Positions 11,055 to 22,500 of a stretch of 64,000 nucleotides of DNA are shown here, one piece after another (within the stretch, counting starts at the first letter, position 1; each line of letters begins with the position of its first letter). This stretch comes from Anastrepha obliqua (taxonomy: Eukaryota > Arthropoda > Insecta > Diptera > Tephritidae). The DNA is taken from the NCBI RefSeq assembly GCF_027943255.1, contig NC_072892.1, forward strand, positions 116,887,792-116,951,791, given 5' to 3'. The notes beneath the pieces are model-generated. The model ran no database searches, was not told the origin of the DNA, and saw only the letters and a program-made list of their open reading frames with translations. A program made the translations under genes and the position numbers.

Positions 11055-11480
11055 TTTTTTATTGTAATCTGGTAGATAATTTCATGGTCTTTATTCTTTG
11101 AATATGATATCCGGCATATGTCCACCGCAGCTACAAGTTGCATTGTCCATTATATCAGCCCAATTTTTGACAACTTTTTCCAATAAATCTGGTCATATGG
11201 GGTCAATGATGGCTTAAATATTACAATTGTTAAGCTCGCTGTATGGCAAGTTGCACCATCTTGTTGGGACCAAATGTCATTTATGTTTAGCTGATCATTT
11301 TTGGAAACAAAATTTCAATCCGCATGGCTCGATAGCGCTTGCTATTCATCGTAAAGGCAGTTCCTTCCTCATTCCGAAATAAATAAGGGCCGATTATGCC
11401 GCCACTGCTCTATGAACTTCGCGAACCGGTTTGTTTTATTTTTTTGCAAAGTGAATTCCCACAATTTGGAAGCGTTAAAC
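11055..11480 (-). pseudogene. Mariner transposase relic, rosa-like
   Basis: The minus strand reads NDIWSQQDGATCHTASLTI (second catalytic Asp, same block as in the 7140-8035 copy), with RPLFISE upstream and a C-terminal DNATCSCGGHMPDIIF-like end near 11110. Multiple stops and frameshifts are present, and no terminal inverted repeats could be placed with confidence. It is an old copy of the DD41D type. Confidence 0.65.
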
Positions 11481-12087
11481 GGTTCATGAAGATTTGCTAA
11501 ACCCTACTGAACAGAAATGTCAACACAGTTTGCCATTCTCAGTTATCAAACCATAGTTTTCGATATCGATAGTTCTCATGCAGCTAAAAAAATATCCGAA
11601 ATATCTTGTGAGTTTTGAATTATTAACGAACGATTTGAGGTAAATATTGCAGCAAGACTTTAAATCACATGTTATTTCGCATTTAGCATTTAGCAGCAAT
11701 TTCGGGATTAAGAAAGTGTCTGAAATTCCGTGACAAAGCAGAACATATCGAGTGACGGTGCAACATGGAAAATTGAATAAAAGATTAGGCAAGTTTTGTG
11801 CATCTTCGGCCATACCCTTCCTTTGTTGTAAGTAGTTAAAATATATTAAGAATAAAATAATTACCTTTTGTTTGCGTACAAGTTTTTAAAAAGAATTTCG
11901 GTTTTCAAAACAAAATAACAGAAAGAAAATGACTCAAATTTTTATTGTATTACAATGGTTAAGAAACCATCTTCGACGACATACAAGTTGGAGCTGCTAT
12001 AGCTGTCTTCACAGCTAGATAGGTTTCTATGAAATAATATAACTTCCAAACTTATGATGCAGTATATAGAAGAACTCAATTCGCTCA
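11481..12087. other. Spacer
   Basis: No gene recognised. A 97-codon minus-strand frame (11520-11813) has no known motif and is probably chance. Confidence 0.4.
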
Positions 12088-12402
12088 GTCAATGGCTCGA
12101 TATCATCATATCGAAGGTACTGAAAAGGTGGATGAGCTTGTTAGGCTAGGATTTTCCTTAAGCTCCGCCGAGGCGAAACTAGTAGAAATTCCTTTCAGCC
12201 GGATTCAGGTGGAACTAGATACTCAATTTTACAGCTTAGAAAGCAAATGGTAGAAGGTGTGTACCAATCTGTGTATACCCAGGAAGAGAGAACCTGACTA
12301 CAACGTGTCGAATATGCTGCAATATGGACGACCCAATATCTCAGTACTAGCCGCGGTTCCCACAGCACACTGGAAAGTAGGGAAGGATGCGACGACAATA
12401 CT
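12088..12402 (+). pseudogene. Jockey-like LINE fragment, RNase H end and tether
   Basis: The plus strand reads HHIEGTEKVDELVRLGFSLS, a decayed form of the usual GxxGNExADELAR motif at the end of RNase H. Next come IPFSRIQVELDTQFYSLESK and then LQYGRPNISVLAAVPTAHWK. Several substitutions and a stop (SKW followed by stop) mark it as dead. The mariner at 12405 starts at its right edge at a TA, so the mariner probably landed in this LINE. Confidence 0.7.
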
Positions 12403-12404
12403 TA

Positions 12405-13306
12405 TAAAGGATGGTTAAATATTAAGGGCCGATGTTAAATGTAAACAACACCAAAACATCAAGTTTTTTCTACATCTCATTTCACATTTTTCAATTTCAA
12501 ATTAACTCAATTTGAACCATGGAAAGATACACCATCGAGTAACGCGTTAAAGTTATTCAGGCTTATTATGAAAACGGGCGTTCAAATCCAAATGCATATC
12601 GCGTACTTCGTGAAGAAAATCATCTTCAGTGAACAGGCACATTTTTACCTCAGTGGGTTCATCAATAGGCAGAATTGCCGCATTTGGGCGAATGATAATC
12701 GAAGAGTGATTGCCGAAAAACCAATGCACCCACAAAGAGTGACTGTTTGGTACGGTTTATGGGCCGGCGGCATCATTGGGCCGTATTTTTTCCAAAATGA
12801 GGCCGGTCAGGCAGTTACTGTGAGTAGTGTTCGCTATCGTGAGATGATAACGAACTTTTTATGGTCCGAATTGGAAGATATGGATTTGGACGATATGTGG
12901 TTTCAAAAGGACGGTGCCACATGTCATACAGCTAACGGAACAATGGCTCTTTTGCGCAAAAATTTGATGGCCGAATAATCTCACGTCGCGGCGAAGCCCA
13001 TTGGCCGCCAATATTATGTGATTAACACCGTTGGACTTTTTTTTTGGGGTTATTTGAAAAAAAGGTGTGATAATTCGGCACATTAACGGCATAGAACTTC
13101 AATTATGCCTCAGCGTCATCTAAAATTTGGATCATCGGATGGAGGTGTGCCGCCGAGGCCGCGGTGGCCATTTGGCCGATATTTTGTTGCATACATAATT
13201 GAGCCGTACAAATATTATCATAATAAAGAGAAATGATAATAATTTCTTAAAAAAAGTTTATTTTATTCAAAATCAACACCGGCCCTTAAGATTTAACCAC
13301 CCGTTA
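12405..13306 (+). mobile_element. Mariner, rosa-like DD41D, internally deleted
   Basis: Inverted ends of about 33 bp (core GGTTAAATNTTAAGGGCC) are flanked by TA on both sides. The transposase starts MERYTIE at 12520, has an early stop, and a deletion joins YRVLREE to the catalytic part near 12612. The catalytic part reads KIIFSEQAHFYLSGF, where the first catalytic residue is Glu instead of the usual Asp in FSDEAHF. It continues with NRQNCRIWANDN, MHPQRVTVWYGLWAGGIIGP and WFQKDGATCHTANGT (second Asp). The third-Asp region near 13025 is shifted out of frame. The deletion and frame changes make it non-autonomous. Confidence 0.85.
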
Positions 13307-13471
13307 TATGCCGCAGTTGTAGAGAAGTGGCGGAGAAAGAAACTCCTGTTCACTATCTTTGCTATTGTCCGAGTTTATTATGATTAAGATTATGAGCTTG
13401 GACGCTAAAAGGTACTGACGTTAATCAGCTAATGGTATTTAAGGAAAAATATTGAAAAAATATATGCTGAG

Positions 13472-13606
13472 TTTCGGTGAAAGACCAAAATGAAGAAAAC
13501 GTTTTTTCTAATAGCGGCCGCCTCTTGGTAGGCAATGGTAAATCTCTGTATGCATTTCTGCCTTGAAAAAGCTCCTCACAACAAATATCTGCCTTTCGAA
13601 ATTACG
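13472..13606 (+). mobile_element. SINE fragment
   Basis: It matches the central body of the SINE at 1136-1440, starting just after the B box (GAAAGACCAAAATGAAGAAA) and running through TAGCGGCCGC to ATCTGCCTTTCG. The tRNA-like head is lost and the 3' part is cut off by RTE-like sequence from 13618. Confidence 0.75.
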
Positions 13607-13617
13607 CCCAGTTGTAG

Positions 13618-13785
13618 ACCGAAAAAGCGAACACCCCAGAAAGAGATCGCTCGAAGACGTGGAAGTTGATCTTGAAAAGATAAACGTGCGGCGGTAGAAG
13701 GAGGTAGCCTTAGATAAAGACAGATGGCGCAAGTTTGTGAATGAAGCAATGGTTCACCAAGGACTGTGATGCTAAGAAGAGAAAA
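13618..13785 (+). pseudogene. RTE-like LINE C-terminal tail
   Basis: The plus strand reads RKRSLEDVEVDLEKINVRR, then after a stop KEVALDKDRWRKFVNEAMVH and QGL. This is the end of an RTE-type reverse transcriptase protein (basic patch, DVxxDL, DRxxWR). AAGAAGAGAAAAAGAAG follows, suiting an RTE-type simple-repeat tail. Confidence 0.65.
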
Positions 13786-15479
13786 AGAAGAGAATATTGC
13801 GAGCTTTTGTTAAACTATTCCTCAACAGCAGTGACAAAATTTCAGGCTTGGAGTTTAGGTAACTTCCTCTCTTCTTAGACGGAACTAAGTGGCCATGGGA
13901 AATAGACTCCTTGGAAATTGAACTATCAAAACAACGGAGAATTGTTTATTAAAATGGCGCTAGGCGCTGATTATTGTCTCCTAAGCTAGGAAACACAGTT
14001 ATTGAAATAGTAATAACAACAAAATACTTGACCCTGTATCAGCATAATATGACCATAGCTAAGACATTTCATTGAAGATATACTATACATCTGATAAAAA
14101 AAAAAATTTTACCCCTACCCGAACTTCAACACTTCTTTACTTACTTGTATTATAAGCCTATAATCGTAATTCATATTTTTGTGAACTTATTTGAGTTGTC
14201 GTTTCAATATCTGAAAAGTTTTGAGTACTTGCCACAGCTACGTTGCAGTAGTCCTTTAATGCACTTAGCCAACTATGGCCTTAGATATGGGTTTTTTCTT
14301 GCCGCTTATCTACACCACCAGCACATAAGCGGTAATGTGCTTTGGTTGCAGCCGCAAGAGTAGCTGTGCGGTCTGGATGACTTGTCGAAATTACGAAGCT
14401 TACAGCAACTGGAGTTGGTTGCTGTCTTGCTTTTGCTAAATCGGAGCAAATAGAAGGAAGGGGCAACCGATTGCAATAGTCGTTATGGATAGTGGCAAAT
14501 AGGGGCAAAAAGAATAGAAGTACATTTATTTTCGCCTTCACATACATACACGACATACACACACATACACACAACGACTTTCATTACGATTGCAATTTTG
14601 TAAATGTAATTTTTGTTTGTTTTTCACTGCATTTCTTCTACTCGTACTTGGTGAATAGTGAATAGTGAGTCAACTGCATTAGACCGCAGGTGTCATAAAT
14701 GAAGTAGCTTATCTGCAACACGTTTTGCTGGACATTTACAGATTTGTTGGCATGAGTTAGTCAACGCCAGTGAGCTTAATATTACTTCCTTTTTCTTTTG
14801 TCGCCTTTTCACCCAGTATGTTGCAGCTTTTTGATAAACGAAGACAACATTTCATTTTTCGTGTAGTTAAGAGTGATAAAGTAATACCCGGAAGCTGCTT
14901 GTTAAAGCATGAACAGTGCTCTTTTTTTGGGATACCAGCACAAAAAACTGAACGAATGTACAAAAATGAGGACAAATGTGAAATTTCTAAGGATTTGATA
15001 AAGCGGAGAGGACCAAAAGAAATAAAATAAAATGCGCTTACATCTACACACACTTTGGTATTTATAGAGTTGCTCATTTGGACCCATACGCTAATTAAAT
15101 TCCCTTTTAATGCATTCGAAAAGTTTTTCACTTAACTGAATCGTTTTCATGTTCACTTTTCAGTTTCGAGTCTCACTTTCCATTTTCCGCTTTGAACTCT
15201 CTTGTGAAATTATTTTCCACTAGTTACTCCCACACTACTGCTCTACCCAATTTTCCTCAACACACTTTCGCACTTTTGCAAAGTAGTTAAAGTTTTGGTA
15301 ACATTTTTGCGTCTGCTTAGTGCTTTTGTTTGTAAAAGTGGAATTAAAACTTGCATTGCCGCTTCTGTGGGTTTCTTATACAAGTGCAGATATATTCATT
15401 AGGGTGCCCTACGTGGTTTATGTGGCTCGTATTTGTTACCACAGAAAATTATACCTTACTGAAAATATTTTCAGAAATA
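13786..15479. other. Spacer
   Basis: No gene recognised. It contains a CA-rich run near 14540-14575. The 124-codon minus-strand frame 14757-15131 has no motif I know. Confidence 0.4.
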
Positions 15480-15785
15480 CGGGTACCCAGACTCGTAAAT
15501 AGTATTCTCAAAGATTTTGAGCAGAAGAAGTACTGTGCAGCCGCATTTTTCGACATATCCCAAGCCTTTGACCGCGTTTCGCATGACGGATTGCTATGCA
15601 AAATAAAAAACACTCTACCCATAAACTATATTATTACACTTTTTTCAAATCCTACCGCAAAGACCGACATTTCTTTTTAAGCAAAACGAGGAACACTCCA
15701 GAGCAGTATAACGGGCCTAATCCTATACTTGCTCTACACCAACGATTTACCAGTTACTGAGGAAACTATCGTCGGAATCAAGGCA
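15480..15785 (+). pseudogene. Jockey-like LINE fragment, RT palm
   Basis: The plus strand reads VNSILKDFEQKKYCAAAFFD followed by ISQAFDRVSHDGLLCKIKN. This is RT motif A, with FDISQAFDRV carrying the catalytic Asp. A shift leads to RGTLQSSITGLILYLLYTND, the counterpart of the GxxQGSxLGPxLYxLYxND block. It stops before the YADD box, where an RTE-like fragment takes over near 15785-15800. Confidence 0.8.
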
Positions 15786-15799
15786 GATTTTGGTTGAAG

Positions 15800-16390
15800 G
15801 ATGCCCGGAGGGATTTGTCAAAAGCTTCTGGTACCTAGGCGGCATCATCACGGCAGGTGGCGAAGCAGATGAAGATAACTGCAAGTTAAACAAAGCAAGG
15901 GCGGCATTTGGGTGAATGCATACAGTATGGGGGAGTTCGCAAATCCCCAGGCGCACTAAACTACTTATGCGTGAAGTCCGTGTTTTGGTACGGAAGCGAA
16001 ACATGGCTGGTCTCTAACACCATCATGCAGAGGCTACAATCTTTCATCAACAAATGCCTCCGCATTATCTGCAGAATATTCTGACCAAACACCATCAGTA
16101 ACGACGAGCTGTGGAGATTAAGGAATGAGGAACCCATCCTATGATAAATCGAACGCAGAAAATGGCGATGGATAGGTCACAAATTGAGAAAACCAACAGA
16201 TAGCATCACGAGAATGGCACTGGATTGGAACCCGCAAGGGAGCAAAGTCGCGGTCGACCGAAAACACTTGGAGAAGGTCGATGTTGTGCGAACTAGCAGA
16301 TGCCGACCTCTCATGGGACGGCGCACATAACCGTGTACGATGGAAGAATTTTGTCGAGGCCCTCTGCTCTTGAGAGGAGTGAACAAGGAA
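15800..16390 (+). pseudogene. RTE-like LINE fragment, RT C-terminal third
   Basis: In mixed frames the plus strand reads [95 protein letters not shown], and last [15 protein letters not shown]. This is the post-active-site tail of an RTE-type protein, the same subfamily as 3420-3910. Stops and shifts make it dead. Confidence 0.8.
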
Positions 16391-16904
16391 AACAAAAAAA
16401 TGATAACTCAAAAAATAAAAAGGCTTGCCATATCACACAATATAAGACTCCAATCGTACCCCAACCCTTTAATTGCAGAATTACTCGTAACTCTCAGTCT
16501 CATCTTCTTTAGCAGACTGAAGAGGAAGTCAACCAATTAAAGCCAATTTATGTACAATAGATAAGCTAAATTCTACATCAGTGGGTGCTTTCCATGCACG
16601 TCTAGTATAATGCCTTAGTTTTAAGTTCAAGTATTGCTGAATGTTAAAAAACAGATTTCAATGAATAAATAAAAAATGAACGATAAATATCTTGCTTTGT
16701 TGTTGAAGTCTTGATTAAGTTCTCGACATTTTTTTCTAGAAATAAGGGCTTTTAAAAGTACAAGTTTATCATGACCTTGAGAGTATTGCTCATCTCCAAC
16801 TACTACTCTTTATTAGCATACGACTGTCACGCTGAAACAGTGGCTCATGTTTTTTAGCAATCTGTGGTGTGATTCATTTTGGTTTCGTCATCAGGTTTGG
16901 TTAG
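16391..16904. other. AT-rich spacer
   Basis: Nothing recognised. Confidence 0.4.
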
Positions 16905-18690
16905 GTTAAAGTGGCTCCTGACACTTGCACCAGTGCTATTAGGAGGGGGTAGAGCCCTCTGTGTATTCAAAAGGCCTACTGCCTAAGTCCATCACTACTA
17001 CCTCAGTAACAAAGGATCAATTTGATTTTGGTCCAAGTGTGCCCTCTCTCTGGGCAATCATTTAAACCTAATTATGTTAAGTCCGACCGTGAAGCTAACG
17101 AACCTAATCACCCGTTGTATATATTTTCAGTTCTGCAACAGCACTCAAATACTCTATACCCGCAAGTAATGTCGGGCAATTGCAGAAAAGATGACTGGTG
17201 CTTAAGTTACCTCATCTCTGTTGATATATTTCTTCTATTGCGCCCAAATACATAGTTCTTGCGATGCTTCATTGTGTTTGGCTGTGTAACAGATATTCAA
17301 GTGTTTCCACCTCGTATCCTCATCCTTCAGAAAGCATTTTGCTATCAGAAATTTGCAGCAAGCGTATGATATGGATCATACAATTTTTGGAAGCGTCGTC
17401 ATTAGAAAAGAAGTGCCACTCAGCCATACCATAAGCCCTGCCAGTGCCTTGTAGTCACCAATAGTCACCGTCTATCTCATCAAACGGTAGACTCAGGAAA
17501 CATGCTATTTCGAGGAATTGAACTCAGCGGGAGAGGAATGTTAGGTGAATTTGTTTAAGAAGGCACGTGAATAAGTGCTTAGGATCGTCAGTGGTATCTT
17601 CACATGCCGAACTTGTATTGAATATGCCTGAGTCGATTCTAGATAAGTAGGAGTTTAACCTGCTACAATATCCAAAACGTAACTGAGCCATAGTTACGCG
17701 GGTCCCAAGGGGGCAGCTAAAACTCTTCGTCTGCAATGGGTGGTGGTGGGACTATGAAGACCGGGGATCGGTTGTTGTGTAGTAGTTCTAGTCGTGTTTG
17801 GTCCTGGATCTCGTCGGTGTTGCTGAACATATCGCACCCTAAATACAAAAGGGTCACAACTCAAAATTTTCCACACTCGAGCTTGACTTGTTTACAGTAG
17901 CACAGAAAACAAACTATGTGACATATCACGCTGAAATTTGCCATGTAAGCTTATAACAGTTCTACCAAAAAACAAAAAATTTATTTTTGCCATATGTCAT
18001 CCGCGGACCGTTTTATTGATAACGTCTCGTTCATATTTGAGCAAAAGGAACATTTTCAGTTGTGACCCTTTTGTATTTAGGGTGCGATATGTCTTCTGAC
18101 TCCCCTGGAAGGTGTGTGCCTGCAGGGGTAATTCCTGCGCTAGCACCCCAACAGGAATTGCTTGCTGATCGTATTACTGTGCTTCTTGACCAAGAGCATG
18201 GAAGCCTCGTTGTGAAGATGTTACACGGGAGACATCAGGAGGCATCCCATAGCTATCCTGATAGCAGTACTCTGACAGGTCGGAAGCTGTGTCCACTGCG
18301 AGTGAGTTACTAGTGTCAGGTGATAGACATACGTAATTTAGAACCGACCACCGAGAAGGAAAGCAAACTGTCGAAAGTGTTTTCAAAATTTTGGGGTTTT
18401 TCACGGTAGGTATTAATAAATCATAGACTTTCACCTTCAACTGCTACTTGACTTCCTAAAACGGGTCGCTGTGGATTTAGTGAGGAAAGCTGGAGATTCT
18501 TGGCCTGAAAAAGCAATAAAATCTGGTGAGATAAACGTTCATGTAGCACAGGCCATCAACATAGGATACCAATGAAACTCCCTCTGGTAATTGGGGAGCT
18601 GTCGAAATGTAGAAGTTAAAAATCCAGGGGAAAGGACCCGACTGTGCGACACTATTGGCTTTATCCTTATCTGTTTTGCGCTTTGATCTC
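16905..18690 (-). pseudogene. LOA/I-type LINE 3' half, interrupted by a MITE
   Basis: On the minus strand, FNFYISTAPQLPEGVSLVSY followed by VDGLCYM (decayed form of the YADD active site) lies near 18560-18640. PTVKNPKILKTL...DSLLSFS follows near 18340-18420. After the MITE come NRSPVFIVPPPP, RVTMAQLRFGYCSRLNSYLS and RIDSGIFNTSSACEDTTDDP followed by KHLFTCLLKQIHLTF (17524-17700). The last block, with C-x2-C...HLFxCP spacing, is typical of LOA/I-group C-termini. The 3' part near 16905-16930 contains GGTTTGGTTAGGTTAAAGTG. Many stops are present. Confidence 0.75.
17832..18087. mobile_element. 256-bp MITE with TA duplication
   Basis: The terminal inverted repeats begin TCGCACCCTAAATACAAAAG and are identical over 30 bases, then similar to about 45. 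TA flanks both ends (17830-17831, 18088-18089). It is non-coding. It sits inside the LOA-type LINE, whose reading (RRHM before it, FSNTDEIQDQT after it, on the minus strand) becomes continuous across the site when one TA copy and the insert are ignored. The TA target suggests mobilisation by a Tc1/mariner-type transposase. Confidence 0.85.
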
Positions 18691-18834
18691 GAAAAGACAG
18701 ACGATTGCCGACCACAAAACAAAACGACGTTTGGACTTATCGGCTGGAAGGTGAAAAATATTTTTATGTCTTCTATTTTGATGGAATTGTCAGAACGTTA
18801 TGGCCCACCTACAACCTCAACTTTTGATAAACAT

Positions 18835-19215
18835 GGAACGATGGGATGTCTGAAGACTCACGGCAGTCATAACTGGCTTTTGATCTGTCGGGCACCAAAA
18901 AGCTAAAAGGGCATCCCTCAAAACATACACAACATAACTATAACAGTTGTAAATTACCAGAGAAAAAGGAAACGATTTTCCTTTTCCTCTGTGAATACCC
19001 TGGCTTATGGAAGGAGAGAATGGCAACCCTTGGCAAACCACTGTTCGAGAGTCTCGAACAACTATCTGGATTAGTCGTCAGCAACCTAATAACGTTCTTA
19101 AACCGCACAGACTGGATATAGACACGCTGTAATTAACTATTAAACAAGTTGGTAGCGAGGATGTGGTAACAAAATGGATGAATCACCACTTTAACTAACC
19201 AACCAACCTTTTCTC
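18835..19215 (+). pseudogene. Jockey-like LINE 3' end
   Basis: Same sequence family as 1490-1835: SHNWLLICRAPKS near 18860, RKRKRFSFSSVNTLAYGRRE near 18965, LANHCSRVSNNYL, then a 3' untranslated part with GGTAGCGAGGATGTGGTAAC and AATCACCACTTTAACTAACC. It is truncated on the 5' side, which is usual for LINE insertion. Confidence 0.75.
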
Positions 19216-21078
19216 ATGATGCCTCGTTGCCACCTAAATTACTATAAGGACCATAAGAATACACGCGAGCACAACTACGCTACGAAATGCCAAGAATCCA
19301 TTTTAAAGTTTTGGTGAGTTTAGTCAAGCATTTGAATAGCACAGTTTCTATATTATGCAGATTATTATAATATTACTGAACTTGAAAATAGTATTTGGTT
19401 ATCTGTAGTCAGCAACACGTTCGAGGAAACGTGTAGGGTTAACAAAACCGCAGCTCTCGAATTTTGTGAATTTTTTTTCCGATAATTGTCCTTTCTGAAG
19501 CAACTCTCTGGAGGAGGAGGTGGAATCATCTCAGCATCTTCTCCTCATCTGTTCTACTTTAGTTGGACGGTGATTCAGACATTTTGGTTCTTACGTTTTG
19601 CTACACCTGCGGATATAGCAAGTTAAGATATCTGCACACCTGAAGAGATTCATCAGTATTATAAACCGTAAGTAGTCATCGTTCCATCCTCTCCTCAATC
19701 CTCAAAATTAACCCCCTCTCTCCTGCCCTTTATTTTCTCTTTTGTCCTTTCAATGGTATTACAAGAAACGAAATTTGTGTTTTTCGTGGACTCTTTCTTG
19801 GGCAACCATATAACCTAATCAAACCTGTCTGTAGTAAGTTAAATTGGAAGACTTTTCATAAGAATTTTCATGGTAATTATATTCTAATAATTATTATTCT
19901 AGTATAATTTAACTCAATATTTGCTGAATGTTTAGCTTTTAAAATCACGTGGCATTGATTTCACTTTTGTGCGAAATAACTATAAGTTGCATGAAAAATG
20001 TTATTTAAAACCTCAATAATCAACTGTAAATGAAAATATTCTAATTTGAATTATGTACGTTTTTTTGATGAACGCCCTAATAAACACTTATGTAGACAAG
20101 TACAATTTGCATCGAAAGTTTAGTCTTTAAAGTCGGTGTCGATGGCAACAGAGTGACGTTGAGCGAATCTACAAAACTCAAATGTGAATTCTGGGAAATG
20201 GAATGACTTTGTTAAGTGGCAAATGTATTTAGCGCAGGAAGCGGATAATGAGCTCAAAGGCATTACATAGTTTTGATTAGTTTATTTTACGCTTTTTTAG
20301 TGCGCCGACATTTTTAGATTTCATTAAGAGGATAAAGGGTTATATTTCATATAAATATTTGGAGGAAAGCAAGAGGGAAGAGAAGAAATACACTTATTTT
20401 TGTAAAGATAGATAATTTGTTGCGGCAGCCTCTTGAAAATTGTATACACTTGAAAACTTGGGAGATAACTAATAAATCTGCAACAAAAAAAAAAAAAAAA
20501 AATGAAGTGCCGTGCACACAGTTGATCCGTTTGAGTAAAAGAAAGCACACTTCAAAAATTATATATTACTTGCATAAAGTAATTGCTAAAGCTAATAACA
20601 AATGGTGTTTTTGATGTGTGTGCAATTATTTTTAATTTTGGACAATAGAGATAATGTTTGGCTAGGAAATTAGTCATGGTGATTGGTTATAAAAGGAAGT
20701 ATGTACGAGGTCTGTTCAAAAAATAAGGTTAATTTATTCTTATTTATATTCTACTTTTTATGTTGGTGCACTCTTCTCGAAGATATGTTCGCGGTTTTAG
20801 CAATATACGCGTATGTACAGTAGCGATCATAACTGATTGCAAATGATTTTTATTTAATATTTATTATGCTTCTCGGGCTAGAATTTTTTTCCTTATTGTT
20901 TTTGTTTTTAATTTTGCTCGTTCTTTTAATAAAAACCATAAGCATTAAACTTTCAAACTTTGTATACAATTAAGAAAAATTCAACAACATTTTCCTATAA
21001 ATCTTGAATTTTCAGTTAATATCCGGGTACACGGTAACATGGCTCGTAAAATTTTAATAAAATAAGTGCAAGTTTTAA
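19216..21078. other. Spacer
   Basis: Bases 19434-19475 repeat the segment at about 2075-2120. GAGGTCTGTTCAAAAAATAA at about 20707 resembles a mariner terminus without a partner. There is an A run at 20483-20501. No gene recognised. Confidence 0.4.
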
Positions 21079-21749
21079 GGGGTTATATAGAGTTCAATTT
21101 TCAAAATTTCGTTTTTGTTGTTTTTATTTTCTTATTCTATATATATTTAAGAATGCACACAGAAAATTTAATATCGTTCAGGTGAATATTTTCGAAGTTT
21201 CACGCCAATTTGGAAAGGCGTTTCAGAGTGCTTGAAAGTGCTTTTCAAACTTTCAACGCGTTTGTCTCAAAATGGTGTTTTCAAAGTCGGTGACCAACAT
21301 TACTCGGCTAAGCCGATTAGTCTCAAATTTTAATATGAGCTTCTTAAATATATTTCTTAGTAATTAATCCAAGATTTTTTCTCACCGACAATTGTTTTTT
21401 TTTATAAACAATTTTGTCGCCATTTTGTCAAAAAAATTTATTTTGCTTATTCCTTCGATTAATTACTAGATTTAATATTACTTTAACGAAATCTGTTTGG
21501 TTTTTTAATTTCAGAGGATCCAGTTCAGAGATATAGTGGTCATCGCAGTAAGTCTTTTTTGAGAGGAGCTCCCGTAGATCAGCTGTACCTCCTTTCCAAA
21601 TAAATATTTTTACTAATAATAAGTCTTAAAATACAGTTAAAAGATTACATAATATGTTTATAAATTTTTAGATCAATAAATTTAAAAGTTTTATCAGAAA
21701 AAATGCTGGAAAATTCGCTTTTTTCGGCCTTCTAACTGTATATAACCCC
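21079..21749. mobile_element. MITE, about 671 bp
   Basis: Inverted ends GGGGTTATATAGAGTT and GGGGTTATATACAGTT are flanked by TTAA on the left and TTAG on the right, so the target was TTAA-like or TAA. No coding frame. The superfamily is not clear: the target would suit piggyBac-type elements, but the tips do not look like classic piggyBac tips. Confidence 0.6.
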
Positions 21750-22144
21750 TTAGGGGGCTAAAAAATTGCTAGGATTTTTAATATTTTTTGTCCACTTTAT
21801 TTCGTACAAAAAGTAATTTATTGAGGGAGAAAATGCGCAAGACCGTTCGAAAAAAAAAATAAAAAAAATAAATAAAAAAAAATTAAATTAAAAAAAAATT
21901 AAGAAGTGCCCTTACTAAAAATTGTTTGCTAAACAAGGTGATTTCATACGAGTAATTGCATACTTTTAATTTTTCTAAAAATTCAATTAACAAAGTTCAA
22001 ACTGTAGGTAGATACAAATTGGCTGAAATTTTTTATGAAGTATGAAAGTTAGATTCATTTGGTTTTGATTACAAAATGAGCAATATTAAGCAAAACAAAA
22101 ACAGAAAAGCAATAAAAAAAAATTTTTACTTCGAAAGCGTTGTA

Positions 22145-22215
22145 AGCCATGGACTGAAAAGTCCCGGGCCTAACACATAGATGACACCAGTTTTATTGCA
22201 TTCCTCTTTTCTCCA
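22145..22215. repeat. Mariner terminus relic
   Basis: The stretch GGACTGAAAAGTCCCGGGCC with TAACACATAGATGACACCAG looks like the end of an irritans-type mariner, where the tip is followed by a conserved ACACATAGATGGCG-like block. No partner end and no transposase are attached. Confidence 0.45.
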
Positions 22216-22500
22216 GTTGGTACTAAATTAAAAAAGACAGCTGTTACAATTTCATGATATTCCATTTAGTGGACTGCCCAGGGGTTTTGACCTCGGATCT
22301 CGTAGGGACTGAATGAATTGCCATGTAACCAACAGGATTTTCTTTTGTATGCTCTAAATTGTAACTTCTACCAATATTATATTGTGCAATTAATTTTTTC
22401 ATTGTTTAAACAAAAAAATATGAAAAATTAATATATTGGAGCATAATATTGAGTTGGAAAAATTTTTTTTTTAGTTCTACGTTAAATTTTACTTAAATAG

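Noticed and set aside
14757..15131. 124-codon minus-strand frame
   Set aside because: No motif, overlapping open frames on both strands, no supporting context.
20483..20501. A run as a retroposon poly(A) tail
   Set aside because: No SINE, LINE or processed gene sequence directly upstream could be recognised.
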